Origin: Pseudomonas sp. BSw22131
GTDB taxonomy: Bacteria; Pseudomonadota; Gammaproteobacteria; Pseudomonadales; Pseudomonadaceae
NCBI RefSeq assembly: GCF_026810445.1
Contig: NZ_CP113949.1
Location: 4,278,001-4,342,000 of the forward strand
DNA length: 64,000 bases
Direction: 5' to 3'
Shown: positions 7,449-15,768 of the stretch, one piece after another
Position numbering within the stretch: the stretch's first letter is position 1
How the letters are laid out: each line of letters begins with the position of its first letter
The notes under the pieces: generated by a model
The model's database searches: none
Seen by the model: the letters and a program-made list of their open reading frames with translations, nothing else
Told to the model about the DNA's origin: nothing
Position numbers and translations under genes: made by a program

Positions 7449-9356
7449 CTATCCTCTGGCGCGACTGCGCGTACCGCGTTGTGCTGGAGCGCGGCGAACC
7501 CCCGCAAGTAACTGGAGATCAAGGCCGAAACGCTGTTGACTAATACGAAGTGCTGCCAAGGCGTACACAAAACAGTCGAGGGCTTCGTTTCGCCGACCCT
7601 TTGCGGTCCAGCGATAGATGCGCACACCCTTTACTATCTTCAGTTCCTTGATTTCAGCGGTGAGTTGCTTCAGTTCATCTTCGCCGCAGATGTCATCGTT
7701 CGCGGGCAAGTGCACGCATCCCGGGACGGCTGCGCCGGCGGTGTTGGGTTGAATCTTCAAGCGGCTGTAAATGAGCTCTTTGGCGTTTTCAGTGCCGACT
7801 TCAACAAGCCAGACCTTCTTCGCATTGCGCGATTTAGGCCAGTTGGCGATTGGCTTGCCTGGTTTGTTTGCACCTTTGACCGGAATCACCCACATCTCGC
7901 CGTGGCGTCGGCTTTCGGCGTACACCTCATCGGTGTAGTGGCCGCCGGAGTCCCAGCACCACCGTTCGACGCGCATCTTGGCGTTGTCGGCCCGGGTGTA
8001 TTGCTGCTGGATCTTCAAACCGACCTTGCGCCGAAGCTCCTCGCTGGCTGGATCGCCCATCAGCACCCATTTATCGACCAGCCAGGCTTCTTCACCGACA
8101 CCGAAAGCCCAGACTCGGCCTTCGTATCGATCATCCTGCGTATCAATTGAGCCCATCAGCGTCAGGCCGCGCGCTGGGACCTGCGCAAAGACTTCGCGGC
8201 GCATGTAGAGCTGTTCCCAGTCGACCTTCTCCCCCTGATCGTCTTCCCAAGTTTCGCCGAGCGTGGTGTTGACGAAGGCAATCAGGTTTTCACGGTTATC
8301 CCTGACCTTGTCGAACTCGGTGACCATGTCGAGCCAGGTGGTGAAAGTGCTGTACGCGGTCCAGATGTGAAAGGTGACAATGCGCGGCGTGCCCCGAAGC
8401 GTGTCATCTGGCGCGTACCAGTCGATGCCGTCGCGGGTCCAGATTCCAGATTTTTCGCAGATCCAGCGCCCGTTCCGGGCTGCCTCTACCATTTCGTGAT
8501 ACCAGACCACGCACCCGCCGTGCTCGCAGGCGTACCAGGCTTGCGACACTTCACCGTGTGCGTTCTTCTCCCATTTGATGCCGAAGTCGCAATCCTTGCC
8601 GCCCCACTTTAAGTGCTGCTCTTTCGCGCAATGCGGACATGGAACGTGGTACCGGAGGAAATACGGCGATTCTTCGCCGGCCTTCTCGATCTGGCAGGTG
8701 CCTTTGGTCTTGGGCGTCGATCCCCGGATGGATTTCGGGAACGTTGCACCCTCAAGACGCTTGTCACCGAGAAATGTCGGGGCGCCCTCGCCTTCCACGT
8801 TGGCTTCGAACTTTGACAGCTCGTCGTAAATGACTTCGTCAGGGGATTTTTCCCGGTAATTCCGGCTCGCCTTGCCGCCCAGACACCAAAGCATCTTCGC
8901 GTTTTGAAAGCGCTTGGCGCTCAGCGAACTGTCACGGTGTTTCTTACCGTGCCAGGGTGCGAGCTCCAACAGCGTGGGAACGTCGCGCACCATCGTCTCG
9001 ACGTGGCGCTTCATCAACTCTTCGGCGTCGGGATCAGTAGGGCAAAAGCTCAGGACATTACGGCGTTTGTGCTGAATCTTGTAGCCGATGTTCGCCATCA
9101 ACATCTTGGTGTAACCGACACGGGCAGACTTGATAAGGTTAATAACCCGAATCAGGTCGTTTCCCATGCTGTTGAGGATGGCAACTTGAAACGGGGTGGT
9201 TTCCCACTTTCCTTCCTGGTAAGACGACTCGGATGACAGATAAAAGTGGGTGTCTGCCCACTGAACCGCAGTCAATGGCGGCTCTTTATAAAGCGCACGA
9301 AGCCCGGCCTTGATCGCCTTTTGCAGGTCAATCAACCAAGGATTCGAGGTACTCAT
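7449..9356 (-). CDS. Terminase large subunit (gpA family)
   Basis: 635 residues, near lambda gpA (641). The N-terminal half is the packaging ATPase: a Walker-A-like RVGYTK segment near residue 80 and an acidic Walker B region follow; the GpA signature with paired Cys (CPHCAKEQ and CEHGGC, about residues 240-280) marks a zinc-binding insertion. The C-terminal half carries the endonuclease with acidic residues (GSIDTQDDR, WCWDSGGHYTDEV). It cuts DNA at cos and translocates it into the prohead. It overlaps the small subunit gene by 29 bases. Confidence 0.95.
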   Translation of the reverse strand: MSTSNPWLIDLQKAIKAGLRALYKEPPLTAVQWADTHFYLSSESSYQEGKWETTPFQVAILNSMGNDLIRVINLIKSARVGYTKMLMANIGYKIQHKRRNVLSFCPTDPDAEELMKRHVETMVRDVPTLLELAPWHGKKHRDSSLSAKRFQNAKMLWCLGGKASRNYREKSPDEVIYDELSKFEANVEGEGAPTFLGDKRLEGATFPKSIRGSTPKTKGTCQIEKAGEESPYFLRYHVPCPHCAKEQHLKWGGKDCDFGIKWEKNAHGEVSQAWYACEHGGCVVWYHEMVEAARNGRWICEKSGIWTRDGIDWYAPDDTLRGTPRIVTFHIWTAYSTFTTWLDMVTEFDKVRDNRENLIAFVNTTLGETWEDDQGEKVDWEQLYMRREVFAQVPARGLTLMGSIDTQDDRYEGRVWAFGVGEEAWLVDKWVLMGDPASEELRRKVGLKIQQQYTRADNAKMRVERWCWDSGGHYTDEVYAESRRHGEMWVIPVKGANKPGKPIANWPKSRNAKKVWLVEVGTENAKELIYSRLKIQPNTAGAAVPGCVHLPANDDICGEDELKQLTAEIKELKIVKGVRIYRWTAKGRRNEALDCFVYALAALRISQQRFGLDLQLLAGVRRAPAQRGTRSRARG

Positions 9357-9855
9357 CTAGGTATTCCGGCAATTGATCGCCGGATTCGGAGGCGAGGTTC
9401 CGCGCCAGGGCTATCTCGCGCTGTAAAGATTCGATGTGTCTTACATCGATATCCGGGTGTTTGCGTTTGAGCTTAAGCGGGACCGTATCCAGCAAAGAGC
9501 CAAGCTGTGCAGCGATCTTTGACAGGGCAAATATCGCAAAATCAACCGGCACCAATTGCTTCTCGGCGATGGCGTTCTTCTTCTCTTGACCAATACGCTG
9601 AGCCGCCGTTAAGCCCCGCCGCTCTTCCATCAGCTTGTATTCGATTAGCGGATCAATACCGTCAGGGGTTTCGGACCCGGCGTTTTTTTGTTCAGCCTGG
9701 GCAAGCCGGTTGTTCAAAATGGTTCGGACGTCGTAGAAGTTTTCCCGGCCAATCTTGGCGATAGACTCGACCTTCCACTTGTCGAAGGCCTGGACGGTGA
9801 TGCCGAGGCTTGCCGCCATTTGGCTCTTGTTCAGCCAGTGAGGTTTGGGCTCCAT
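9328..9855 (-). CDS. Terminase small subunit (Nu1-like)
   Basis: 175 residues. Residues about 8-45 (WLNKSQMAASLGITVQAFDKW) form a winged helix-turn-helix of the Nu1 type, used to bind cosB; the rest is a long helical part for self-association and binding to the large subunit. It begins the head operon, immediately downstream (minus strand) of a non-coding stretch with helically spaced repeats that could be its target. Overlap with gpA is typical. Confidence 0.9.
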   Translation of the reverse strand: MEPKPHWLNKSQMAASLGITVQAFDKWKVESIAKIGRENFYDVRTILNNRLAQAEQKNAGSETPDGIDPLIEYKLMEERRGLTAAQRIGQEKKNAIAEKQLVPVDFAIFALSKIAAQLGSLLDTVPLKLKRKHPDIDVRHIESLQREIALARNLASESGDQLPEYLDEYLESLVD

Positions 9856-10107
9856 TTGCCTCCTCCATTGACGAGGCTGGGAGCTGCCGCGAGCCGGTTG
9901 GTGTTTAGTTGGTATTTCCGGGGGTCAGGTTGGTGTATTAAACGGCAAAAACCGCTCTATTCCGGGCGTTTCAGGCCTTCGACAATACAACAACCAACCC
10001 CCCTGAAAAAAAGTCATACATAGTTCAAAGCCGGGGCTCGAATTACCCTCACCCCAGGGGGGTGGGGGAAAGGACCCATTGCACCAGATTGCTGCAATCA
10101 ACCTATT
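9856..10107 (-). other. Candidate cos/cosB packaging region
   Basis: No gene is seen in these 252 bases, which lie just upstream of Nu1, the place of cos in lambda. Three copies of GTTGGTRT start at 9897, 9908 and 9929, 11 and 21 bases apart (about one and two helical turns), and an inverted copy AACCAACC lies at 9992-9999. Further away, around 10045-10070, is a GC-rich near-palindrome (CACCCCAGGGGGGTGGGG). I read the repeats as possible small-terminase binding sites and the palindrome as a possible nicking site; both are inference. Confidence 0.5.
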
Positions 10108-10833
10108 TCACCGACGCCGCGTCGCCATGGCACGTTCAAACGCCTTGGCGAACTGAATGGGCAACTGTTCATCTGCCTCCCGCTCGCCGATGCCGAAGAA
10201 GTCGAGCGCCTTCGAGTAGCCAGGCTTGCTGATGAACGCAATCAGGATCTGCACCTGAGAGCGCTTGGTACCAGTTCTCTCAGCAATGCCTATAGGCTCG
10301 CTGCCTCGGCGCATGACGAAGTAACGCGTGCGATTGCCAGCACTCCGCTTGCTATCCGTGCTGTTCTGATGCCGATCACCTTGAGCCCCAAGACCAGACA
10401 GGATCTTCTGAAGCTGACCGCGACCGATGTTGCCGTAGCTGTCGAGCTTCATGCCCGCACCAGGCACGACGAACTTCCCTTCAGGAAGAATGCCGCGTGC
10501 GCGGAATAGCGCCTCGCTGCGCTTGTGGCTGCGATCACCGCCATACACCTCAGGCGTAAGCCAGCGTGTGGCCGGGGCCGCGCCGTCTGCCTCATCCTTG
10601 ATCCAAACCCGCGCTTCCATCTTCTGCTTGGTCGCCGGTATCAGCCTTAGGCTATCGAGCGTGTAAGGCGTCGGCCTATCGAACACTGTCCGCATCTCAC
10701 CGACCAACCGTTCCTTGATCAGCTTGGCCGTCTCAGTAAGGGCGAGAACAGTAGCGAACGGGATCTGGTTGCGCTCGATGTCCGTCAGCTCTGCGAGGTT
10801 TTCGGCAAGCCCTGACGTCTGCACGCGGATCAT
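10108..10833 (-). CDS. Phage protein, possibly tail-completion (gpZ-like)
   Basis: 241 residues, not firmly recognised. The N-terminus (MIRVQTSGLAENLAEL followed by an Ala/Thr helix with KLIKERL) has the look of lambda gpZ/neck-type proteins, which begin with a short strand and a long helix followed by basic sequence; the C-terminus ends in a basic ATRRR. No signal peptide or catalytic motif. It lies upstream of the cos-like region rather than in the usual Z position after FII, where no Z gene was found. An endonuclease or other role cannot be excluded. Confidence 0.45.
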   Translation of the reverse strand: MIRVQTSGLAENLAELTDIERNQIPFATVLALTETAKLIKERLVGEMRTVFDRPTPYTLDSLRLIPATKQKMEARVWIKDEADGAAPATRWLTPEVYGGDRSHKRSEALFRARGILPEGKFVVPGAGMKLDSYGNIGRGQLQKILSGLGAQGDRHQNSTDSKRSAGNRTRYFVMRRGSEPIGIAERTGTKRSQVQILIAFISKPGYSKALDFFGIGEREADEQLPIQFAKAFERAMATRRR

Positions 10834-10842
10834 TGGACGTCC

Positions 10843-10971
10843 TCACTCAACGGTGCAGCCAGGCCAGATGGATTGGGCGAAAGCCAAAGCAGAAGCGTGG
10901 TCGCGATCTTCTTGCATGATCATTGGAAACGGCTTGTAGCCTGCCGCTGTTACGTACCAGCTTTTCTTCAT
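10843..10971 (-). CDS. Small phage protein, 42 residues
   Basis: A short ORF starting MKKSWYVTAAGYKPFPM and ending GCTVE. Its ATG overlaps the TAA of the upstream membrane protein gene (TAATG at 10973-10969), and its stop is 10 bases before the next gene, so it is embedded in a tight operon. It has no membrane segment; the middle is acidic with His (QEDRDHASALAFAQS). Function unknown. Confidence 0.6.
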   Translation of the reverse strand: MKKSWYVTAAGYKPFPMIMQEDRDHASALAFAQSIWPGCTVE

Positions 10972-11309
10972 TAAGGCGCCTGCCTGTCTACCGCCTCGCT
11001 CACTTTTTCGGCTGCCTTGCTGGCGACACCCGCCGCTTGTACTGCCGCGCCGGATGCCTCCTGAACCTTGGACGCAGCCTCTTGCGTACTCTCCGCCAGC
11101 TTAGTCAGTCGGAGGTCACGCTTACCCATTGCGGCATCGTAAGCGGCGCGGACCTCCGCCAGCTGCTTAGTCTGCTCGCTACTCGCTGACCAGACACCGG
11201 CTTGATAACCAAGGGTCAACCCCCCAGCTACCAGAAGCATGGCGATAACCCAAATCTCCAGTCGCTTCCACCAGTGACGGGCGATAAATTTCATTGCGCA
11301 TGATTCCAT
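10971..11309 (-). CDS. Small membrane protein with coiled coil, possible inner spanin
   Basis: 112 residues (107 if the ATG at 11294 is used). A single membrane segment (about residues 19-38, EIWVIAMLLVAGGLTLGYQAG) is followed by a long Ala/Glu/Lys-rich helix predicted to be coiled coil, the plan of an inner-membrane spanin (Rz-like) that spans the periplasm in lysis. No overlapping Rz1-type lipoprotein was found in another frame, which weakens the call. It overlaps both neighbours (TGATG and TAATG). Confidence 0.5.
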   Translation of the reverse strand: MESCAMKFIARHWWKRLEIWVIAMLLVAGGLTLGYQAGVWSASSEQTKQLAEVRAAYDAAMGKRDLRLTKLAESTQEAASKVQEASGAAVQAAGVASKAAEKVSEAVDRQAP

Positions 11310-11680
11310 CAGTTGATTCCTCCCACCTGAATACGCAGGCGAGCAATCTCTTCGCTCTGCGTGGTTACTTTGTCAGTGAGCTGGGATACCTGGCTGGTTA
11401 GGGCTTCGATCTTCCCTTCCATACGGCCAACTGCGGCAACAGCGTCGTTACGCTCTTTGGCGAACTGATCGGCACGAGCTTCGGCTGAGTCGGCTCGCAC
11501 GCGTTCGGTGTTAAGCAGCTCGTTCAGGCGTCGGACGGTTCCAATATCGGCGTTATCCATAGCCCGGTCAGTGGCGTCCTTTTGCAGGAATCTCCTGAGC
11601 CACAGGAAGCCGCCAAGCAAAACAGTCCCAGTACCGCCCAGCCAGGTAGCTGTGCCTGGGCCGAGGTCGGTTGGGTCCAT
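11309..11680 (-). CDS. Small membrane protein with coiled coil (lysis region)
   Basis: 123 residues. Residues about 12-30 (WLGGTGTVLLGGFLWLRRFL) form one membrane segment with a positive flank, followed by a heptad-type helix from about 50 to 118. A GAGGTAACG ribosome site precedes the ATG. It overlaps the next gene (TGATG). Its place between the regulator region and cos suggests a lysis or morphogenesis role (holin-like or DUF2730-like), but no family is recognised with confidence. Confidence 0.5.
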   Translation of the reverse strand: MDPTDLGPGTATWLGGTGTVLLGGFLWLRRFLQKDATDRAMDNADIGTVRRLNELLNTERVRADSAEARADQFAKERNDAVAAVGRMEGKIEALTSQVSQLTDKVTTQSEEIARLRIQVGGIN

Positions 11681-11848
11681 CGTTACCTCAGAAATAAAGG
11701 GCCCGAGGGGACGGGCAAGGAGGAGCAGTTTGAGACGGCATCACCAGCACTCCCAGCTCGGGGCGACGGGTGTGGGTGTGCCGAATTAGGGGGCGTCATC
11801 TATACGTCCGGGAAAGCATCCAATCGCGGCGGCTTTCCTCCGAAGTAC

Positions 11849-11876
11849 AAAAAAGCCCGGAGCATGTCCGGGCTTT
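11849..11876 (-). terminator. Intrinsic terminator
   Basis: Minus strand AAAGCCCGG-(7-base loop)-CCGGGCTTT then T-rich. It follows the 95-residue secreted protein gene. The next 170 bases to 11681 hold no gene; a TATAGA near 11808 with a weak -35 could be a promoter for the lysis genes. Confidence 0.75.
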
Positions 11877-11896
11877 CTCATCGCAATCAGGCTTGT

Positions 11897-12184
11897 TCAG
11901 CAGGGTGCTAGGCCGACACTTTCGGGCATCGCCTTGGCCGTGGTCATCACGAAGTGATTGCTGGAAGCGCGCAGATTGCTCTTCAGTGGGTCGTCGTTGG
12001 GAGAGCTACCCGTTCGCCAAGCGACCAAGGTCAGCTCCATGCGGCGAAGCGCGACACTCGGCAAGTCTGCCATCGCGGCAACCGATCTGCAGGCATGGCT
12101 GATGGGCTCAGCCAGCACCGAGATGGAGAAGCAGGACAGGCATGCGGCAAGCGCAAAGCCCAGGTACGTGCAGAATTTACGCAT
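11897..12184 (-). CDS. Small secreted phage protein
   Basis: 95 residues from the ATG at 12184, chosen because GAGGA lies 7 bases upstream and because it exposes a clean signal peptide (MRKFCTYLGFALAACLSCFS, cleavage after SVLA). The mature part has two cysteines (HAC near 31 and the C-terminal Cys) and no known motif. It is bracketed by terminators at 12223-12246 and 11849-11876, so it forms its own unit or depends on antitermination. Function unknown; a lysis or envelope-modifying role is possible. Confidence 0.6.
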   Translation of the reverse strand: MRKFCTYLGFALAACLSCFSISVLAEPISHACRSVAAMADLPSVALRRMELTLVAWRTGSSPNDDPLKSNLRASSNHFVMTTAKAMPESVGLAPC

Positions 12185-12222
12185 GCGGCATTCCTCGGTA
12201 GGTTGGAGTTTCTTCGGGGCAC

Positions 12223-12246
12223 AAAAAACCCGGCTCGGTGGCCGGG
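12223..12246 (-). terminator. Intrinsic terminator
   Basis: Minus strand CCCGGC-CACCGA-GCCGGG followed by six T. It ends the early-right operon after the 12323-13009 gene; late transcription would have to cross it. Confidence 0.8.
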
Positions 12247-12322
12247 GTCTAAATTGGTGTGCGGCTGAGGTAACTTTCGCACTATGGGAAATATACCTGC
12301 GTTTTACCTTCAAAGCAAAGGA

Positions 12323-13009
12323 TTATGCTGCCCCTTCATCAATCTCCGAGTGAATAACCTGCCAAAGCGGCGACTGGGCTTCAATATCCACTGCCTTTAT
12401 GGTGGCCTTGAGCAAAATCCACGTCGGCAACCAGTCTCTGCTCCAATTCTTCTGTTCGATCGTCACGCCGTAGAACTCTTTAAGGAAGTCGGCTACGCGC
12501 GCCGGTCCCCACTCAGGCGCGCCGGTAACCTCGCATTTGAATGACTGCAACGCCGGAGTAACCAGGTACACAGCCCGGGCGCGGCGGAGCGGGGTCAGCT
12601 CCGACAACTCCGCACGGGTGGCGATCAGCAGCACGGCATTCATCACGTAGCGCATGTTCGGGATCGGCGAGTACATATAGTGGCCGAACTGCTGGACCTG
12701 AAACGGCAGCGTTGCGATTGCTCTCTGAAACTTACCCATCATCGTCAAGTGGGCAGCACGGGCCGTGGATCGACCTGCAGGCGTTCTGCGCGTCTCGCTG
12801 ATACTGATGCGCTGGCCCAGCACTGGAAAGCGACCAGCCTTTTCGTTCTCCTCGGGGCCCATCGCCGGGAAAAGCGAGTCACGACGCTGAATGCGCGCCT
12901 TGCTCTTCTTGATGCCTGACTTCGCGGTCTCGATGGCCACGGCTGAGATTGAGGCTCCGGACTCATGCTGCGAATCGGTCCAGGCCTGACGAGCTCCTAT
13001 CAACTTCAT
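12323..13009 (-). CDS. Unknown phage protein in the late-regulator (Q) position
   Basis: 228 residues, not recognised. The N-terminal part is basic (KSKARIQRRDSL, SETRRTPAGRSTARAAH), the C-terminal part is helical with ARVADFLKEFYGV and many Trp. No Cys-cluster as in lambda Q is present. It is the last gene of the early operon and directly precedes the terminator, lysis and head genes, the position occupied by late-gene antiterminators in lambdoid phages, so I suggest that role from location only. Confidence 0.5.
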   Translation of the reverse strand: MKLIGARQAWTDSQHESGASISAVAIETAKSGIKKSKARIQRRDSLFPAMGPEENEKAGRFPVLGQRISISETRRTPAGRSTARAAHLTMMGKFQRAIATLPFQVQQFGHYMYSPIPNMRYVMNAVLLIATRAELSELTPLRRARAVYLVTPALQSFKCEVTGAPEWGPARVADFLKEFYGVTIEQKNWSRDWLPTWILLKATIKAVDIEAQSPLWQVIHSEIDEGAA

Positions 13010-13042
13010 GTGCTGCTCTCCCCAATCAAATAGTCGTACCGG

Positions 13043-13342
13043 TCAGTCGCCGGTGTGATGCGATGCGCCGGCGCCGCGGCGGTTGTTCTGTTCTTCTGTG
13101 CCACGATTGTTCGCCCTGGCGAGTGCTGCCGTGGTGTTACGTAGCCGCATGCTCAACTGAGGCACCAACTCCTCCAGCGGCAGGGGCTCGCCCGTCGCCT
13201 GGCAGATCCAGCCCGAGGCATTGCACGCCGTGCAGTCGATCTGGTGGAAGATTCCACTGGTGCTGCCAGCGCCGCGGCAAAGCGCGCACTCCATAAGCGG
13301 CTTCAGCTGGCGGCGGAAGTCGGGGCCGTGGCTCTTCTTCAT
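13043..13342 (-). CDS. Small zinc-finger phage protein (DnaJ-type Cys repeats)
   Basis: Start at the ATG at 13342, which overlaps the upstream stop (ATGA), giving 99 residues beginning MKKSHGPDF. Residues about 18-45 carry CALCRGAG and CTACNASGWIC, two CxxC pairs with the glycine pattern of the DnaJ zinc-finger, spaced by about 17 residues. The rest is unremarkable. Such proteins are common in Pseudomonas prophages next to NinB/NinG-type genes; DNA or protein binding is likely, the target is unknown. Confidence 0.65.
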   Translation of the reverse strand: MKKSHGPDFRRQLKPLMECALCRGAGSTSGIFHQIDCTACNASGWICQATGEPLPLEELVPQLSMRLRNTTAALARANNRGTEEQNNRRGAGASHHTGD

Positions 13343-13719
13343 TGCGCACCCCGACCTTTCTTTTTGCTCAACCATGGGCGACACGGCTGAGCCTTGGAAG
13401 GCGCATGTATAGCCAGTCCAATGACAGGGCCTTCAAACCGGTCTTCCGCTATATCAACGGATATCCGTCGTTCACTGGTTTCGTGACATGGGCTATTACG
13501 AATCGGGTGGTACCCGCGGTCGCCCATGGCGTCATCGATCAATTTGTCCAAATGGAAGGCCCAAGAGAGCGTGGAGGTGTGCACGATTTGGATCGAGTGA
13601 TCGCGAAACCACCGGTAGCGCTCGGCATCTCTCCGCAACCCTTCCAGCTCAGCTATGGCGGCGATCCGAGCCGCATCGTTATCGGCTTCATCGAAGGCTA
13701 CGAGTTGCTTTTCGCTCAT
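13339..13719 (-). CDS. Phage hypothetical protein
   Basis: 126 residues. An N-terminal helix contains ELEGLRRDAERYRWFRDH (about 26-43), and a second contains HLDKLIDDAMGD, a pair of segments seen in many short phage proteins of unknown function. The C-terminus is Lys/Arg-rich. It overlaps the recombinase gene upstream and the zinc-finger gene downstream by 4 bases each, so the three are coupled. Confidence 0.65.
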   Translation of the reverse strand: MSEKQLVAFDEADNDAARIAAIAELEGLRRDAERYRWFRDHSIQIVHTSTLSWAFHLDKLIDDAMGDRGYHPIRNSPCHETSERRISVDIAEDRFEGPVIGLAIHAPSKAQPCRPWLSKKKGRGAQ

Positions 13720-15014
13720 TTTGAAACCTCGCCATTCACAATGTTGGAAACAGGCTCGCAGCCCACGCCGCCCGTGGCCTGCACAGGGTTTTGCGAATCT
13801 TCATATTGGGTGTCTGTCAGGTTGTGAATCGACTTGAAGCCGCGCTCATCTAACCAGTTGTGCCACTTCTCCAACGCCGCCAAACGCTGAGCCCGAGCCT
13901 GGGTGTTGATGTAGGTGGAGGCGATCTTGCCCAGCGAATGGTTGAGCAGCATCTCGCCGATGTGCCCGTCGATGCCGAGGTCTGTCCAGGCGGTGCGGGC
14001 TACCTTGCGCAGGTCATGACTGGTCCACTCGCCCTGCCCTATCCTGCTGAACACTGCACTGGCCTGCCCTTCGCTGATGGCCCGGCCGCGACGTGACGGA
14101 AACAGGTAAATGCCCTCGTAACCCTGGCTGATCTGGATTGCCCTGTAGCGGGTCAGTAGCGCTTTGGCCTGGGCGGTGAGTGGCAAGCGGTGTTCGGTCC
14201 GGGTCTTGGTGTTCTCGGCGGCGATGAACCACTCACCGTCCGGAATCGAGATGTCAGACCAGCGTGCCATCCGCGTCTCGCCGACGCGGGTGCCATGGCA
14301 CAGCATCATGATTGCCAACATGGCCTCGCCCGGACGGCTCTCGAAAAGATCGGTCAGCATGGGTACCACTTCCACCAGGTGCACGCCGCGCAACCGGGCA
14401 GCCTTAGGCATGATCCGGGCCTTGGTGAAGTCCACGAACTTCATGTCCGCCATCGGGTTCTTGTCGATCAGCCCCAGCTTGTAGGCCTGCAGGAAGGCGA
14501 CCACCAACAGCACGAACAACTGGTGCACGTACGAGAGCGACAACTCCTGCTGACATGGCCACATCAGCTCCTTGTCCAACACGGCGGCAGTGAGTTCGCG
14601 CACCGGGACGTTTTCGAGTCTTGGCTTCAGGTGGCACTTGATGGCCGACTTGGCACCAGCCTTGCGCTTCGCCGACAGAGACCGATCCAGACTCATGCGG
14701 TTGCCGTACCAGTCGATCAACTGACCGCACGTGGCCAGGCCACCGAGCGCGACGGTGGCCGAAGAATCCCGCAGCAGGCGCTGACGCAGCGCAGGCAGTT
14801 CGGCCAACACGGCAGCGGCGCCCAGATCGGGGAAACGCGCAATGTGGTTCCACGCCTTGCCCTTGACCAGATACCACGACCCGCGCTGGCGATCCTGTCC
14901 GAAACGCAGGTACAGGCCGGGGTGACGCGGATCGCGTAGGTCGTGCACCGCAGGGTCGGCTGCTTGCCGGCGGATCTCGGCGTCACTGAACTTCACGGCG
15001 CGGGTCTTGCTCAT
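13716..15014 (-). CDS. Internal tyrosine recombinase
   Basis: Start at ATG 15014 (overlapping the VRR-NUC stop, ATGA), 432 residues. All catalytic residues of the family are visible: Arg243 (CHGTRVGE), Lys270 (NTKTRTEH), His333 and Arg336 (SHDLRK), His359 (LNHSLG) and Tyr368 (STYIN). An N-terminal Arm-type DNA-binding part spans about residues 1-90. It lies in the NinB/NinG/rap segment of the phage, far from the prophage end, and a second recombinase of the integrase type is at 32042, so this one may resolve junctions, concatemers or dimers rather than integrate. That role is inference. Confidence 0.9.
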   Translation of the reverse strand: MSKTRAVKFSDAEIRRQAADPAVHDLRDPRHPGLYLRFGQDRQRGSWYLVKGKAWNHIARFPDLGAAAVLAELPALRQRLLRDSSATVALGGLATCGQLIDWYGNRMSLDRSLSAKRKAGAKSAIKCHLKPRLENVPVRELTAAVLDKELMWPCQQELSLSYVHQLFVLLVVAFLQAYKLGLIDKNPMADMKFVDFTKARIMPKAARLRGVHLVEVVPMLTDLFESRPGEAMLAIMMLCHGTRVGETRMARWSDISIPDGEWFIAAENTKTRTEHRLPLTAQAKALLTRYRAIQISQGYEGIYLFPSRRGRAISEGQASAVFSRIGQGEWTSHDLRKVARTAWTDLGIDGHIGEMLLNHSLGKIASTYINTQARAQRLAALEKWHNWLDERGFKSIHNLTDTQYEDSQNPVQATGGVGCEPVSNIVNGEVSK

Positions 15015-15442
15015 GCAGCCACCACGGTCGGAGAAAGTCGAAGGTATGCGCGCAACTGCTCCATGGCGTCGAAGTGCCCACGGCAAACGATGGCGAGATA
15101 TCCCTGAGCGTTGAGCGCGGCGAGGCGCTTGTGCTGCTCGGGCGACACCGGCGCGTCGTTCGGCGGGCTGGCCTTAAACTCGATGTACAGGCCGAAATAC
15201 CCGCCGCGGGCCATGGTCAGCACCAAGTCTGGAATTCCTGGAACGACACCCTGTTTTTTCAAGTCCATGGCGACCTTGATGTGCCGGTGTCCACCATTCG
15301 GGACGTGGTAGATCAGCGCGAAAGCCTCGGGATGCTTCAGCTGAATCTCGGACAACAGTGCGGCCTGCTCCAGACCCTCGCGGTCGACACGTGGCGCGCG
15401 CAGTGACTTTGGCTTGAATGCCTTCATCGTTGGGGCTTTCAT
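15011..15442 (-). CDS. VRR-NUC domain nuclease
   Basis: 143 residues. The VRR-NUC fold is shown by YHVPNGGHR (about 45-53), GVVPGIPDLVLT (about 65-76), YIEFKAS (about 86-92) and SPEQHKRLAAL (about 99-109), giving the acidic D/ExK active site of the PD-(D/E)XK class. Phage members act as Holliday-junction or flap nucleases. It is coupled to the recombinase gene by ATGA, which suggests joint processing of replication or recombination intermediates. Confidence 0.9.
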   Translation of the reverse strand: MKAPTMKAFKPKSLRAPRVDREGLEQAALLSEIQLKHPEAFALIYHVPNGGHRHIKVAMDLKKQGVVPGIPDLVLTMARGGYFGLYIEFKASPPNDAPVSPEQHKRLAALNAQGYLAIVCRGHFDAMEQLRAYLRLSPTVVAA

Positions 15443-15768
15443 TGCGCAGCAGCGTTCAGCTTGGCTTGCGCGATTGTCCGGATCAAAAAAGCGGACATAG
15501 CGTAGATCGCGGCGAGGACAGGAAACCCGGCGTAGATAAGAGCGGCAATGTAGGCAAGATTGACGAATGTCCCGAATGTCTTCTTGCCAAGTGATCGCCC
15601 TTGAATCTTTTCAGCTATGTCCGCATTCACTGCGAAGCAGCCGAGAAACATCAGCGTTACCATGATGCTGATCATCCAGAATGCAAATGTCTTCACGTCC
15701 GCATTACCCGATACCAACGCGGCTATCAGAACCGCGTCAAATACTCTCGTAACGATTTGAGTTCTCAT
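15439..15768 (-). CDS. Small multi-spanning membrane protein
   Basis: 109 residues from ATG 15768 (a GTG one codon earlier is also possible); the ATG overlaps the stop of the upstream gene (TGATG). Three hydrophobic stretches are evident: about 8-24, 30-48 and 72-100, with positive residues between them (IQGRSLGKK). Not recognised; it interrupts a string of nuclease genes and might be an envelope-acting moron or a holin-like protein. Confidence 0.6.
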   Translation of the reverse strand: MRTQIVTRVFDAVLIAALVSGNADVKTFAFWMISIMVTLMFLGCFAVNADIAEKIQGRSLGKKTFGTFVNLAYIAALIYAGFPVLAAIYAMSAFLIRTIAQAKLNAAAQ

